Numbered from the stretch's first letter, positions 11,217 to 21,161 are shown. The stretch is 64,000 nucleotides of DNA from Pseudomonadota bacterium (GCA_029782295.1 JAKOVB010000089.1:186001-250000); one strand, 5' to 3'. Numbers and translations are program-made. Notes: a model not told the origin generated them from the sequence alone.

Positions 11217-11774
11217 TCAGATCGCCATCAGGTCAGCTTCCTTGGCCTGTAAGACCTTATCAACTTCGGCAACGAACTTGTCCGTCAGCTTCTGGATTTC
11301 ATCCTGTGCCCGACGCTCATCATCCTCGCTGATTTCCTTGTCCTTGAGCAGTTTCTTCAACTGATCATTGGCATCACGACGGATATTGCGTACAGCCACC
11401 TTGCCATCTTCCCCCTCACCCTTGACCACCTTGGTCAGATCTCGACGACGTTCTTCAGTCAAAGGAGGCATCGGGACCCTGATCATGTCGCCACTGTTAG
11501 AAGGATTCAGACCCAGATCGGAATCACGAATCGCCTTCTCGACCTTGGCCAGCATCGGCTTTTCCCAGACCTGAACGGTAATGGTTCGGGCATCGGCCAG
11601 GCCGACATTACCTACCTGACTGATCGGTACCATGTTGCCATAGTATTCGACCATGACCTGGTCCAGCAAACCAGCGTGCGCACGACCGGTTCGCACCTTG
11701 GACAGATTACTCTTGAGCGCTTCGAGCGCCTTATGCATCTTCTGTTCCGCGTTATTCTTGATGTCGTTGATCAT
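11217..11774 (-). CDS. frr: Ribosome recycling factor
   Basis: RRF works with EF-G to split ribosomes after termination. The 185-residue protein has the family length and motifs ([26 protein letters not shown], the [15 protein letters not shown] block and the C-terminal [15 protein letters not shown]). It lies 19 bases downstream of pyrH in the translation-factor part of the operon. Confidence 0.97.
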   Translation of the reverse strand: MINDIKNNAEQKMHKALEALKSNLSKVRTGRAHAGLLDQVMVEYYGNMVPISQVGNVGLADARTITVQVWEKPMLAKVEKAIRDSDLGLNPSNSGDMIRVPMPPLTEERRRDLTKVVKGEGEDGKVAVRNIRRDANDQLKKLLKDKEISEDDERRAQDEIQKLTDKFVAEVDKVLQAKEADLMAI

Positions 11775-11793
11775 ATCGATTGTTCCTTAACGA

Positions 11794-12510
11794 TTAAGGC
11801 AGCACTTGCGTGCCTTCGTCCTCACCCATCACGACGCGCTTCAGCGCGCCCTGTTTGAAAATACTGAATACGCAGATCGGCAGCTTCTGATCACGGCACA
11901 AGGTCAGCGCGGTGGCATCCATCACCTTGAGATTCTTGATGATGGCCTCGTCAAAGGTCAGTTCCTTGTAACGCATCGCATCCGGGTGCGTCTTGGGATC
12001 ATCGGTGTAGACGCCATCCACCTTGGTCGCCTTGAGCACGATGTCGGCGTTCATCTCCATACCGCGCAATGCTGCAGCAGTATCGGTCGTGAAGAAGGGA
12101 TTACCTGTCCCGGCGCCGAAAATCACGACCCGGCCTTCCTCCAGGTAACGAATCGCCTTGCCGCGAATATACGGCTCGGCCACCTGCTCGATATTCAGCG
12201 CAGATTGCACCCGCGCCTTGAGCCCTACCTGACGCATCGCGTCCTGCAGTGCCAGGGCATTCATGACGGTTGCCATCATGCCCATATAATCGGCCGTCGC
12301 GCGGTCCATTCCTGCCGCTGCAGGCGCCACGCCACGGAAAATATTGCCCCCACCAATGACCACGGCCACTTCGACACCGAGATCGACTACTTCCTTGATC
12401 TCGCCGACGATGCGCTCGATGGTCGCACGGTTGATGCCGTAGCTGTCCTCGCCCATCAGGGCCTCACCGGACAGTTTGAGCAGAATACGTTTGAAGGCGG
12501 GGGCGGTCAT
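11794..12510 (-). CDS. pyrH: UMP kinase
   Basis: PyrH phosphorylates UMP to UDP for nucleic acid and sugar-nucleotide synthesis. The 238-residue amino-acid-kinase-fold protein shows [14 protein letters not shown] at the start, [11 protein letters not shown], and [17 protein letters not shown], which carries the UMP-binding residues. It is positioned 3 bases after tsf. Confidence 0.97.
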   Translation of the reverse strand: MTAPAFKRILLKLSGEALMGEDSYGINRATIERIVGEIKEVVDLGVEVAVVIGGGNIFRGVAPAAAGMDRATADYMGMMATVMNALALQDAMRQVGLKARVQSALNIEQVAEPYIRGKAIRYLEEGRVVIFGAGTGNPFFTTDTAAALRGMEMNADIVLKATKVDGVYTDDPKTHPDAMRYKELTFDEAIIKNLKVMDATALTLCRDQKLPICVFSIFKQGALKRVVMGEDEGTQVLP

Positions 12511-12513
12511 GCT

Positions 12514-13395
12514 TTATACCTTTGCAGCAGCAGCCACTTCGGCAGCGAAGTCAGTCACAACCTTTTCGATGCCCTCGCCCACCACGTACATGGTGAAGGA
12601 AGCAACGCTAGCGCCCTTGGACTTCAGCAGTTGCTCGATGGTTTGCTTGCCATCTTCGGCCTTGACGAATACCTGGTTCAACAGGGTCACATCCTTCAGG
12701 AACTTCTGCACGGTGCCTTCTGCAATCTTTTCCAGCATTTCTGCAGGCTTGCCGGCTTCCTTGGCCTTTTCGATGGCCACGCGACGCTCGGATTCAATCA
12801 GGGCAGCATCAACGCCGGAAGCATCCAGCGATTTCGGCTTGGCCGCAGCGATATGCATGGCAATATCCTTGGCCAGAGCATCGTCGCCACCGACCACATC
12901 GACCATCACGCCAATCTTGCCACCGTGCACATAGCTCGCCAGCTTGCCCTTGGCTTCAGCAATCAGGAAACGACGCGGGGTGATGTTTTCACCAATCTTG
13001 CCAACCAGTTGGGTACGGGCATCTTCAACGGTACCGGCACCCATCTTCAGGGCAGCCACTGCTGCGATGTCAGCCGGCTTTGCGCTGGCGATGACTTCAG
13101 CGAGGTCACGGACGAAGCCGAGGAAATCGTCATTCTTGGCACAGAAATCGGTTTCGGAGTTGACTTCCACCATGGCGCCCAGCTTGCCATCCGCGGAAAT
13201 GCTGACACCGACGCTACCTTCGGCAGCGACACGGGTCGAGGCCTTGCTGGCCTTGTTGCCGAAACGCACGCGCAGGATTTCTTCCGCACGGGTCATGTCG
13301 CCATCAGCCTCGGTCAGTGCCTTCTTGCAGTCCATCATGGGGGCATCGGTACGCTCACGCAGATCCTTTACCATGCTTGCGGTAATTTCCGCCAT
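12514..13395 (-). CDS. tsf: Elongation factor Ts
   Basis: EF-Ts exchanges GDP for GTP on EF-Tu. The open frame reaches 13446, but the ATG at 13395 ([16 protein letters not shown]) has the expected N-terminus and a clear AAGGAG site, giving 293 residues. The N-terminal UBA-like domain contains [12 protein letters not shown], and the core contains [14 protein letters not shown], which contacts EF-Tu. It is separated from rpsB by a terminator-like hairpin. Confidence 0.97.
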   Translation of the reverse strand: MAEITASMVKDLRERTDAPMMDCKKALTEADGDMTRAEEILRVRFGNKASKASTRVAAEGSVGVSISADGKLGAMVEVNSETDFCAKNDDFLGFVRDLAEVIASAKPADIAAVAALKMGAGTVEDARTQLVGKIGENITPRRFLIAEAKGKLASYVHGGKIGVMVDVVGGDDALAKDIAMHIAAAKPKSLDASGVDAALIESERRVAIEKAKEAGKPAEMLEKIAEGTVQKFLKDVTLLNQVFVKAEDGKQTIEQLLKSKGASVASFTMYVVGEGIEKVVTDFAAEVAAAAKV

Positions 13396-13454
13396 CTCTT
13401 GCTCCTTACAAATTCTCAAGTCCCAGCTAATCGCGGGGATCATCATGTTCAGAC

Positions 13455-13484
13455 AGAAAAAAAGGGGCGTCTGCCCCTTTTTTC
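13455..13484 (-). terminator. Intrinsic terminator/attenuator between rpsB and tsf
   Basis: On the minus strand, GGGGC-AGAC-GCCCC is followed by seven T, inside the rpsB-tsf gap and preceded by an A-run (so an extended A/T stem is possible). This should end part of the rpsB transcripts and lower the tsf yield. Confidence 0.8.
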
Positions 13485-13489
13485 AGGGA

Positions 13490-14233
13490 TTACTCAGCCG
13501 CTGTTTCTTCAACGAACTCTTCTTCAGACGCCGCCTTGACGATTTCGTTGATGGACTGGCTACGACCTTCCAGCACTGCATCAGCGATGCCACGGGCATA
13601 CAGACGAATGGCACGGCTGGAGTCATCATTACCCGGAATCACGTAAGTGACGCCTTCCGGAGAGTTGTTGGTATCAACCACGCCGATTACCGGGATGCCC
13701 AGCTTGCCAGCTTCGGTCACGGCACCGGACTCATGGCCGACGTCGATAATGAAAATCGCATCCGGCAGACCGCCCATTTCCTTGATGCCGCCGATGGAAC
13801 GTTCGAGCTTTTCGATTTCGCGCTTGTAGCCGAGCACTTCACGCTTGCCCAGGCGCTCAAAGCTGCCATCTTCCATCATGGTCTGGTAATCGTGCAGACG
13901 CTTGATGGACTGCTTGACGGTCTTGAAATTGGTCAGCATGCCACCCAGCCAGCGGTGGTTGACGTAGGCGCAACCCGCGCGGGCAGCTTCTTCCTTGACG
14001 ATGTCGCGGGCCTGGCGCTTGGTGCCGACGAACAGGATACGGCCCTTATTGGCAGCCAGTTGACGCACATGCTTAAGCGCGTCTTCGAACATCGGCAGAG
14101 TTTTTTCGAGGTTGACGATATGGATCTTGTTACGGTCGCCGAAGATGTACGGCGCCATTTGAGGATTCCAGTAACGGGTCTGGTGGCCGAAGTGGACACC
14201 GGCTTCCAGCATTTGACGCATGGTCACGGACAT
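13490..14233 (-). CDS. rpsB: 30S ribosomal protein S2
   Basis: S2 is a small-subunit ribosomal protein needed for S1 binding. The 247-residue product starts [26 protein letters not shown] and contains [15 protein letters not shown] and DVGHESGAV, all standard S2 blocks. It is the first gene of the operon. The ATG has an upstream TAGGAG site in a leader that may carry S2-dependent feedback, as known for other proteobacterial rpsB genes. Confidence 0.97.
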   Translation of the reverse strand: MSVTMRQMLEAGVHFGHQTRYWNPQMAPYIFGDRNKIHIVNLEKTLPMFEDALKHVRQLAANKGRILFVGTKRQARDIVKEEAARAGCAYVNHRWLGGMLTNFKTVKQSIKRLHDYQTMMEDGSFERLGKREVLGYKREIEKLERSIGGIKEMGGLPDAIFIIDVGHESGAVTEAGKLGIPVIGVVDTNNSPEGVTYVIPGNDDSSRAIRLYARGIADAVLEGRSQSINEIVKAASEEEFVEETAAE

Positions 14234-14393
14234 AATATTGCTCCTATAGGGTTAGTTGCCTCCACGCGCCCTAAAACACCCGATGCCGGGCACCCATATA
14301 TGGGGCGCGTGTGCGAATTTCCCGTTCAAGATAAACGGGCGGCGTATGCTACCATAAACGCCTGTTTCCATTCAAGGCAAAAGCGTTTCACCC
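14234..14393. promoter_or_regulatory. Divergent promoter region of rpsB and map
   Basis: This 160-base gap separates rpsB (minus) from map (plus), so both promoters must lie here. It contains complementary G/C-rich runs and, next to rpsB, the leader AACTAACCCTATAGGAGC. That is consistent with a structured S2 leader, but I did not resolve the fold or exact -35/-10 boxes. Confidence 0.5.
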
Positions 14394-15194
14394 ATGGCCA
14401 TTACTATCAAAAACGAACAAGACATCGAAAAAATGCGTATCGCAGGCAGGTTGGCCTCCGAAGTCCTGGATTATATCGAACCTTTCGTGAAGCCCGGCGT
14501 CACGACTGAAGAACTGGACCGGTTGTGTCATGACTACATGGTCAACGTGCAAGGTTGCATCCCGGCCCCCCTCAATTACGCCCCGCCGGGGCACGCCCCT
14601 TACCCAAAATCCATCTGCACCTCCATTAACCAGCAGGTGTGCCATGGCGTACCGAGCGACCGCGTATTGAAGAACGGCGACATCGTCAACCTGGACATCA
14701 CCACCATCAAGGATGGATACCACGGCGATACCAGCCGCATGTTCTGCGTGGGCACCCCTTCCATTCAGGCAAAGCGGCTATGCGACATCACATTTGAATG
14801 CATGTGGCGCGGGATTGCCCAGGTGAGACCGGGGGCCACACTGGGAGACATCGGTCACGCCATCCAGAAATATGCCGAAAGCAGCGGCTACTCCGTCGTA
14901 CGCGAATTTTGCGGGCACGGCATCGGCAAGAAATTCCATGAGGATCCACAGGTGCTCCATTACGGCAAACCCGGGACCGGCCTGAAGCTGCAGGAAGGCA
15001 TGATCTTCACCATCGAGCCCATGATCAACGCAGGCAAGCGCGATATCCGCCAGATGGGGGACGGATGGACCATCGTCACCAAGGACCGCAGCCTATCTGC
15101 CCAGTGGGAGCATACTGTCCTGGTAACAGCCGACGGCTATGAAGTAATGACGCTGTCAGCCGGTTGCCAACCACCCCCGGCCAATCTCCGCTGA
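14394..15194 (+). CDS. map: Methionine aminopeptidase, type I
   Basis: Map removes the initiator Met from nascent proteins using two metal ions. The 266-residue protein has the expected pita-bread motifs: HGVPSDRVLKNGDIVNLDITT with the first metal Asp, GYHGDTSRMF, CGHGIGKKFHEDP and the Glu-bearing FTIEPMINAG. It is divergent from rpsB, as in E. coli, and its TGA overlaps the glnD start (TGATG). Confidence 0.97.
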   Translation: MAITIKNEQDIEKMRIAGRLASEVLDYIEPFVKPGVTTEELDRLCHDYMVNVQGCIPAPLNYAPPGHAPYPKSICTSINQQVCHGVPSDRVLKNGDIVNLDITTIKDGYHGDTSRMFCVGTPSIQAKRLCDITFECMWRGIAQVRPGATLGDIGHAIQKYAESSGYSVVREFCGHGIGKKFHEDPQVLHYGKPGTGLKLQEGMIFTIEPMINAGKRDIRQMGDGWTIVTKDRSLSAQWEHTVLVTADGYEVMTLSAGCQPPPANLR

Positions 15195-17749
15195 TGCAAA
15201 CTACGGTCGCCCACTGGCGCCGGCGCCTGCAAGGCGAACAGGCCGCGCTCAAGGCACAATTCGAGCAGTACGCGGAAACCGCCTATACCCTCAAGCACCA
15301 TTGCCGCATAGTCGACCGGTTGTTGTGCGACCTGTGGCAGGAGGCGTCGATTCCGAAGGAAATCAGCCTGATCGCGGTCGGTGGCTACGGTCGGGGTGAG
15401 CTTTTCCCTTACTCCGATGTCGATCTCTTGATCCTGCTGCCAGACGATCATCAATCTGCCTTTGATCTCGCTCTGGAAAGGCTCGTCGGGCTGTTATGGG
15501 ATATCGGCCTGAGCGTCGGACACAGTGTCCGCACGCTGCAGGAATGCGTGGATGAAGCAGCAAAGGATGTCACCATCCAGACCAATCTGCTTGAAGCCCG
15601 CTTCCTTACCGGCAACCGTAACCTCTATCGCCGGATGAGAACTCAACTCGCCTCCACCATGGACCCGAAGATGTTCTTCGGGGCGAAGACACTCGAACAG
15701 TCCCATCGCCATGCCCGCTTCAACGACACTGCCTACAATCTGGAACCCAACATCAAGGAAAGTCCAGGCGGCCTGCGCGACTTGCAGACTGTCCTCTGGA
15801 TCAGCCAGGCAATCGGCCTGGGTGGCAGTTGGAGTGCACTTGCCCACAACGGCCTCATTACGTCCAGCGAAGCACGCCAGGTTCGTCGCCATGAACGCGT
15901 GCTACAGATGTTGCGCATCCGATTGCACTATCTCGCGGGACGGCGCGAAGACCGGCTGCTGTTCGATTTCCAGAACGATCTGGCTGCGCAGCTTGGACTG
16001 AACAACACATCGCGCAGGCGCGCCAGCGAACAACTGATGCAGCGCTTTTATCGAAGCGCTAAATTTGTCCGGCTGATGAACGAAATCCTGCTCCAGAACC
16101 TGCATGAGCGTGCTTTCCCGGAGGCCGAAAGCATCCAGCCGATCAATACCCGCTTCCAGATACGCAACGGCCTGCTCGAAACGCGTGCACCCAACCTGCT
16201 GCAACGCGAACCTGACGCCATCCTGGAAAGTTTTCTGCAATTGCAGAAGCACCCTGAAATCAAGGGCATGAGTGCCCCGATGCTGCGCTCGCTGTGGCGG
16301 GTCAAGGCACTGGTCAACCGGGACTTCCGGAACACCCCAAGACACAAGCGACTGTTCATGGAAATCCTTCGCCAACCCCAAGGGATCACCACCGCCCTGC
16401 GACGCATGAACCGCTACGAAATTCTTGGGCGATACATCCCTGCATTCGGGCGAATCAGCGGCCAGATGCAGCACGACCTGTTCCATGTCTATACCGTGGA
16501 CGAGCACATTCTGAACGTGTTACGAAACTTGCGTCGTTTTGCGGTTCCCCAATTCAAGCACGAGTTCCCGTTGTGCAGTGAACTCATTTCCAAGTTCGAA
16601 AAGCCGGAGTTGTTGTATCTGGCTGCTTTATTCCATGACATTGCCAAGGGGCGCGGCGGCGATCACTCCCAGCTTGGAACGGTGGATGCAATGCGTTTCT
16701 GCCGGCAACATGGCCTGCCATTCGAGGATTGCAAGTTGGTCGCGTGGCTGGTGGAAAAACACCTGACCATGTCTGGAACCGCCCAGAAGTCCGACCTGTC
16801 GGATCCAGAGGTAATCGAGAAATTTGCATCGGAAATGGGTGATGAACGCCACCTAACCGCACTATATCTGCTGACCGTAGCAGACGTTCGTGGCACTAGC
16901 CCGGCGGTCTGGAACGCCTGGAAAGCCAAGTTGCTGGAAAGCCTCTTCGTCGCAACGAAACGCCTGCTGATGAGTGCAGGGGCCACACGTGAATCCGAGC
17001 TCACAGCACGTCGGCAGCAGTCGACGGAACGTCTCAATCATTACGGGATTTCGGAGGCCAGTTACCAGGATTTCTGGCATAAGCTCGGTGACAGTTACTT
17101 CCTGCGCCATGACAGCCAGGAAATCGCCTGGCACACACGCATGCTGCTTGCCCACCAGAACAGCGGCACGCCCATCGTTCGGGCCCGTCTGAGCCCTCAG
17201 GGGGATGGCATCCAGGTCATGGCCTACCTGCGCGATCGGGAAGATCTTTTCGCGACGATATGTGGTTTCTTCGAGCGCCTGGATTACACCATCGTTGAGG
17301 CGAAGATCCATACCACACAGCATGGTTACGCCCTGGACAGCTTCCTTGTGCTGGTTGAAAAAGACTTGTCAGTCGGCTATCGGGATCTGCTCAGCTACAT
17401 CGAGTACGAACTGACACAAAAGCTGATCGGCGCTCATCCGCTGGAGGCCCCCATGCAAGGGCGCGTCAGCCGGCAGCTCAAGCACTTCCCGATGCCTCCC
17501 AGCGTCACTCTGGCTCCGGAGTCGTCAGGCCATCAGTACCTGTTGTCGATTGTCGCGGGCGACCGCCCCGGACTCCTGTCAAGAATCGCGCAGGCGCTGC
17601 TGAGACATGGCATTCAATTGCATACGGCCAAAATCAACACGCTTGGCAATCGCGCCGAAGATACTTTTCTGATTTCAGCAAGAGGCAACACCCTCATGCC
17701 GCAATCAACGGTAGAAAAACTACGGGAGGATCTTCTGGCCGTTTTGTGA
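15194..17749 (+). CDS. glnD: Protein-PII uridylyltransferase/uridylyl-removing enzyme
   Basis: GlnD senses glutamine and adds or removes UMP on PII, controlling nitrogen metabolism. The open frame begins at 15164, but the ATG at 15194 overlaps the map stop and begins MQTTVAHWRRRL. This gives 851 residues. The domains in order are a nucleotidyltransferase (GGYGRGELFPYSDVDLLIL), a long helical linker, an HD hydrolase domain (LFHDIAKGRGGDHSQLG) and two C-terminal ACT domains, the last starting near YLLSIVAGDRPGLLSRIAQ. Confidence 0.95.
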   Translation: MQTTVAHWRRRLQGEQAALKAQFEQYAETAYTLKHHCRIVDRLLCDLWQEASIPKEISLIAVGGYGRGELFPYSDVDLLILLPDDHQSAFDLALERLVGLLWDIGLSVGHSVRTLQECVDEAAKDVTIQTNLLEARFLTGNRNLYRRMRTQLASTMDPKMFFGAKTLEQSHRHARFNDTAYNLEPNIKESPGGLRDLQTVLWISQAIGLGGSWSALAHNGLITSSEARQVRRHERVLQMLRIRLHYLAGRREDRLLFDFQNDLAAQLGLNNTSRRRASEQLMQRFYRSAKFVRLMNEILLQNLHERAFPEAESIQPINTRFQIRNGLLETRAPNLLQREPDAILESFLQLQKHPEIKGMSAPMLRSLWRVKALVNRDFRNTPRHKRLFMEILRQPQGITTALRRMNRYEILGRYIPAFGRISGQMQHDLFHVYTVDEHILNVLRNLRRFAVPQFKHEFPLCSELISKFEKPELLYLAALFHDIAKGRGGDHSQLGTVDAMRFCRQHGLPFEDCKLVAWLVEKHLTMSGTAQKSDLSDPEVIEKFASEMGDERHLTALYLLTVADVRGTSPAVWNAWKAKLLESLFVATKRLLMSAGATRESELTARRQQSTERLNHYGISEASYQDFWHKLGDSYFLRHDSQEIAWHTRMLLAHQNSGTPIVRARLSPQGDGIQVMAYLRDREDLFATICGFFERLDYTIVEAKIHTTQHGYALDSFLVLVEKDLSVGYRDLLSYIEYELTQKLIGAHPLEAPMQGRVSRQLKHFPMPPSVTLAPESSGHQYLLSIVAGDRPGLLSRIAQALLRHGIQLHTAKINTLGNRAEDTFLISARGNTLMPQSTVEKLREDLLAVL

Positions 17750-18025
17750 CACGGGGGTCTCCTCCAGCCCGTGCTCGAGTCGGTATATCCAGGCGAGAAG
17801 CTCGGCGACCGCAAGATACAATTGCGGAGGAATATGCTGATCCATGTCCACTTGCATCAGCAGGGAAACCAGTTCAGGGGATTCATGGACATAAACCCCG
17901 GCATCCCTGGCACGTTCGATAATCGCCTGAGCCAGCAGCCCTCTTCCCTTGGCCACCACCTTGGGCGCAGCCTGGCCGGTCTGGTAAGCCAGCGCTACCG
18001 CAAGCTGGCTGGGATCCTTAGCCAT
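17720..18025 (-). CDS. FlhB C-terminal-domain homologue (FlhB2-type)
   Basis: The 101-residue soluble protein matches only the cytoplasmic tail of FlhB/YscU export-switch proteins (LAVALAYQTG, APKVVAKGRG, IPPQLYLAVAELLAWIY). The autocleavage motif NPTH is replaced by DPSQ, so self-cleavage is not expected. Such stand-alone tails occur beside fliK-like genes and are thought to interact with the flagellar export apparatus. Its 3' end overlaps glnD on the opposite strand by about 30 bases, and its start overlaps the fliK-like stop by 8. Confidence 0.75.
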   Translation of the reverse strand: MAKDPSQLAVALAYQTGQAAPKVVAKGRGLLAQAIIERARDAGVYVHESPELVSLLMQVDMDQHIPPQLYLAVAELLAWIYRLEHGLEETPVSQNGQKILP

Positions 18026-19226
18026 GATGGATCACCAACCCGGCCACCTGCAGCCCTGCACCTGACAACCGGTCGATCAGGCGTGCCTGGTCTGTGCGCA
18101 TCCTGTCAGCGGCAGCGGCATCCTCGGCCGACACTTCGACCTGCAACTGACCATTCACGAAGGCTAGACGTGCGTTGACCGCCCCCATTTCCGGCAATAC
18201 CAGTTTCAGGGTGGTCTTCCAGACAGAGGCTTCATGATCTTCCCCTGAACCATGCCGCTTCGTTTCTTCCTCGATTTCCCAATGCATCAGCTGACCAGGC
18301 CAGACATCCCCTTGCCAGATGACCTGCCGGGTATCCAATGCGTGCAACTGCTGCTGCACAAGCGGCATGGACTGAGGATGCACTCCGTTACCGGCGGACA
18401 CCTGCTCGGCAGTATCCACTGCTGGAGACGGAGATGTAGAAGAGTCGGCAATTCTAGTGACCAGATCGGCAGCTCTTCTCATGTCATCCACATGAGGCAT
18501 GGGCGACAACTGACCCTGAGGCTCCTGACGCAGGGAAGCCAAGGTACGTTCCCCGTTCAGCCATTGCACCTGATGGGATTCATAGAACAGCCCGCTCTGC
18601 ACAATGGCAGCGCGAAGTGCCTGAGAAAACAGAGGGATATCCTGCGGAGGACCACTTAACACCATGGTCGGGCTCCTGGATTGCACCGGAATGTCAAACC
18701 GCCCGCCGCTGGGATCGGTCGTCGGAAGAAACCCTTGCCTGCCGATCGTCGCAGCTTGTGATGAAGCGTTGTTCATGACACTGGCTGCCGCGCTGGCGAG
18801 AGAATTGGCACCCGCCCTGTTGGTGAACTCAGAAGACTCCAACCGGGTCTTCTGAGGTTGCAACAGGGAGCCGACCAGTCTCGCAGCGTCACTCAGATTG
18901 ACCGGGGCCGAACGATTCTGTTGCGGGGCGGAGTTGGACGCCGACTCCTGCAACATGGCAAATGTCAGGCGCGGCTTGTTGGTGACATAGGTCAGTTCCA
19001 GGGTTTGCCCCGGCTGCGTATTTCTCGGCAGATTCAGATCAAGCATCTGGTCACCGACCAGCACCTGGAATCGACCATTCGGCAGACTGGCGAGCACATG
19101 CGCCGGGATCTGTTGCCCCGGCGTCCACTGCGGAGATGCAACCGCATGATCAGCCACCTCCAGAATCGGGGGGGCTGAAGTCTTGATCAGCAGCCCGAGC
19201 TGGCTCTGGATATCATTGTGAATCAA
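18018..19226 (-). CDS. Flagellar hook-length control-like protein (FliK family)
   Basis: The 402-residue protein has a long Gln/Ser/Pro-rich N-terminal and central region. Its C-terminal domain resembles FliK (TLKLVLPEMGAVNARLAFVNG then QLQVEVSAEDAAAADRMR), the part that sets hook length by contacting FlhB. The neighbouring FlhB-tail homologue supports the call. Translation seems to start at TTG, overlapping the previous stop as TTGA. It may be a divergent paralogue rather than the main fliK, because no other flagellar genes are visible. Confidence 0.7.
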   Translation of the reverse strand: MIHNDIQSQLGLLIKTSAPPILEVADHAVASPQWTPGQQIPAHVLASLPNGRFQVLVGDQMLDLNLPRNTQPGQTLELTYVTNKPRLTFAMLQESASNSAPQQNRSAPVNLSDAARLVGSLLQPQKTRLESSEFTNRAGANSLASAAASVMNNASSQAATIGRQGFLPTTDPSGGRFDIPVQSRSPTMVLSGPPQDIPLFSQALRAAIVQSGLFYESHQVQWLNGERTLASLRQEPQGQLSPMPHVDDMRRAADLVTRIADSSTSPSPAVDTAEQVSAGNGVHPQSMPLVQQQLHALDTRQVIWQGDVWPGQLMHWEIEEETKRHGSGEDHEASVWKTTLKLVLPEMGAVNARLAFVNGQLQVEVSAEDAAAADRMRTDQARLIDRLSGAGLQVAGLVIHHG

Positions 19227-19603
19227 TCACGTGCTCCATGCATGGACACGATCAACTCAGCCTCGCCGCGTGAAATCCCGCAATGCTCGGAAATGCTGGT
19301 CACATCCTTTCCTTGCCTGGCAAGGTAAATGGCACGCTGATAGGGTGTTGCCACTGGCTCTTCAGGGGTTTCCACCTGCACGGTTCTGGCCTCGAGCGCG
19401 GAAACGCGCGCCTTGAGCTGATCGATCTCCTCCCGCAACTCCATTTCGGTGCGTTTTTCCTTGATTAGCCCCAGCCAGCTTGGTTTTCTCAGCATGCCGC
19501 TACCCGACCGCATCAATAACAACATTTCCGCAATATATACGGCAAGGATGATGGCAATGACGATCAGCAATTCGCGCCAGGTTATGACGATACTTTCCAC
19601 CAC
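19223..19603 (-). CDS. DUF2802 membrane-anchored protein
   Basis: The protein has 126 residues: one N-terminal transmembrane segment (LLIVIAIILAVYIAEMLLL), a heptad-like charged region (residues ~50-75) and a C-terminal helix-turn-helix-like stretch (AIYLARQGKDVTSISEHCGISRGEAELI) typical of DUF2802. Members are often found near flagellar genes, as here. The start is GTG after AAGGAA. The molecular role is unknown. Confidence 0.7.
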   Translation of the reverse strand: MVESIVITWRELLIVIAIILAVYIAEMLLLMRSGSGMLRKPSWLGLIKEKRTEMELREEIDQLKARVSALEARTVQVETPEEPVATPYQRAIYLARQGKDVTSISEHCGISRGEAELIVSMHGARD

Positions 19604-19631
19604 ATGTTCCTTCTAGCTGTTTTATCGCACA

Positions 19632-19877
19632 TCATGCATATTCATCAATATGTCCGTCGTCCCGATGTTCAGGCGGCTCTTTCGGCACAGGCTTCCTGTT
19701 CCGCTTCTTAGGCGCAGGATAGTCTTCACGCAACGGCGGATGCTTGAATGGCGGGATGGGAATCGTGTAGTCATGGATCGGTTCGATCGGGTCGGTAGCT
19801 GCCACCAGTGGCAAGCGACCCCACAATCCGGCGGGATATCCAGATCGACTGACAGGCCTCTGCGATTTTTCGCTCAT
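19632..19877 (-). CDS. Short proline-rich hypothetical protein
   Basis: An 81-residue product beginning MSEKSQRPVSRSGYPAGLWG, rich in Pro, Lys and Arg with an acidic C-terminus (EPPEHRDDGHIDEYA). The ATG is preceded by AGGGGCGAGGG, an adequate ribosome-binding site. There is no signal peptide or membrane segment, and I recognise no family. It lies between the DUF2802 gene and the PsiF-like gene on the same strand. Confidence 0.5.
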   Translation of the reverse strand: MSEKSQRPVSRSGYPAGLWGRLPLVAATDPIEPIHDYTIPIPPFKHPPLREDYPAPKKRNRKPVPKEPPEHRDDGHIDEYA

Positions 19878-20099
19878 CACCCTCGCCCCTGACGCTTCAG
19901 ACCATTTGTACTCAAAACCATGCTGGCACAGTCCTCACATCCTGATGCCGGCCACCATTGCATCGAATGAAAGATAGCATATTCCAACAATCCGCATTCA
20001 GGAAGAAAAATCGTATACAAATCAATTTCATCGGTCAGGGAAGCCATGAGCCTGACAGCATCTTCATGAAACGCACGAACTCAGTGTGACGACATACAT

Positions 20100-20136
20100 A
20101 AAAAAACCCGTTTCAGCTATAGCCGAAACGGGTTTG
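20100..20136 (-). terminator. Intrinsic terminator after the PsiF-like gene
   Basis: A near-perfect hairpin (AAACCCGTTTCGGC, short loop, GCTGAAACGGGTTT as read on minus) is followed by a T-run. It lies 22 bases downstream of the PsiF-like stop. Confidence 0.85.
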
Positions 20137-20157
20137 ATGCTGCTTAACCGAGAAGTT

Positions 20158-20421
20158 TTACTTGGATGCGTCAGCAACACACTTCTTGGTGAAGCTATTC
20201 TTGGCAGCACCAGCCAGCTTCTTTTCAGCAGCCTTGGCATCGCAGTCCTTCTTGGCGTTTTCGACCTTCTGGTCCTTTTCGCACTTCTTCATGAAGCTAT
20301 TCTTGGCAGCGCCAGCCAGCTTCTTTTCCGCAGCCCTGGACTCGCAGCTTGCATCAGCCGCATAGGCAAAATTAGTGGCAAGGAATGCAGCAGCCAGAAT
20401 GGCCAATAGAGATTTACGCAT
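20158..20421 (-). CDS. PsiF-repeat secreted protein
   Basis: The 87-residue precursor has a clear signal peptide (MRKSLLAILAAAFLATNFAYA) and two almost identical repeats, AAEKKLAGAAKNSFMKKC and AAEKKLAGAAKNSFTKKC. This is the PsiF (phosphate-starvation-inducible) repeat. The Cys residues could form disulphides in the periplasm. The start has a strong GGAGGAG site, and the gene is monocistronic with its own terminator. The function of PsiF proteins is unknown. Confidence 0.85.
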   Translation of the reverse strand: MRKSLLAILAAAFLATNFAYAADASCESRAAEKKLAGAAKNSFMKKCEKDQKVENAKKDCDAKAAEKKLAGAAKNSFTKKCVADASK

Positions 20422-20511
20422 CTTTACTCCTCCGTTCGGTTGATAATTGATAGCAGTAACACACTACATCCGATAACTTACACGAACTTTACATTCCTGC
20501 CAGTCGTATGC

Positions 20512-20601
20512 TGGCGGAAGCGGTGAGATTCGAACTCACGGAGGGCTCACACCCTCGGCGGTTTTCAAGACCGCTGCCTTAAACCACTCGGCCACGCTTC
20601 C
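20512..20601 (-). tRNA. tRNA-Ser (anticodon TGA)
   Basis: On the minus strand a 90-base gene starts GGAAGCGTGGCCGAGTGG and ends with an encoded CCA. The anticodon loop CTTGAAA gives TGA, and there is a long serine-type variable arm (CCGAGGGTGTGAGCCCTCC). The acceptor stem GGAAGCG pairs with CGCTTCC. A TAGAAT -10-like box lies 11-16 bases upstream. Confidence 0.97.
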
Positions 20602-20627
20602 AATGCGCGGCATTCTACCACAAAGGC

Positions 20628-21161
20628 TCAGTCATCCTGAACCTGCTGCCCCGGAAACAGCACATCGGTGAAGCCGAACCGGCTGAGATCATCGATTCGC
20701 ATCGGATAGAGGATGCCATCCAGATGATCACATTCATGCTGAACCACGCGCGCATGGAAGCCGCTGGCCATGCGGTCGATCGGCTGACCGAACTGATCGA
20801 AGCCGGTGTAATGCAGACGGGCATATCTGGGCACCACACCGCGCATCCCCGGTACAGAAAGGCAGCCTTCCCAGCCCTCTTCCAGATCCTCACCCAAGGG
20901 CGTCAACACAGGATTGATCAGCACGGTATAGGGGACCTGTTCCGCATCGGGATATCGTGGATTGCTGCCCACCCCGAAGATCACCACTCTGCGACTGACT
21001 CCGATCTGCGGTGCAGCAATCCCGGCGCCATCCATGGCTGCCATGGTGTCGTGCATGTCCTGGATCAGTGCATGCAGTTCTGGCGTATCGAATTGGACGA
21101 CCGCCTCGGCTTTTTGCAACAGCACCGGGTCGCCCATCCGCAACACGGGCCTAACAGGCAT
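20628..21161 (-). CDS. def: Peptide deformylase
   Basis: Def removes the formyl group from nascent proteins with a bound metal. The frame is open from 21302, but the start [15 protein letters not shown] at 21161 matches the family and gives 177 residues. Its three motifs are present: [21 protein letters not shown] (Cys ligand) and QHECDHLDG (HExxH). It overlaps the end of the phosphorylase gene by 11 bases. Confidence 0.93.
   Translation of the reverse strand: MPVRPVLRMGDPVLLQKAEAVVQFDTPELHALIQDMHDTMAAMDGAGIAAPQIGVSRRVVIFGVGSNPRYPDAEQVPYTVLINPVLTPLGEDLEEGWEGCLSVPGMRGVVPRYARLHYTGFDQFGQPIDRMASGFHARVVQHECDHLDGILYPMRIDDLSRFGFTDVLFPGQQVQDD

Noticed and set aside
11806-13539. 577-codon plus-strand open frame
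   Set aside because: It lies antisense to pyrH and tsf, which have clear family motifs. The frame is His- and Gly-rich in the way expected for the complement of coding DNA.
12944-14509. 521-codon plus-strand open frame
   Set aside because: Antisense to tsf and rpsB and running into map; no domain features.
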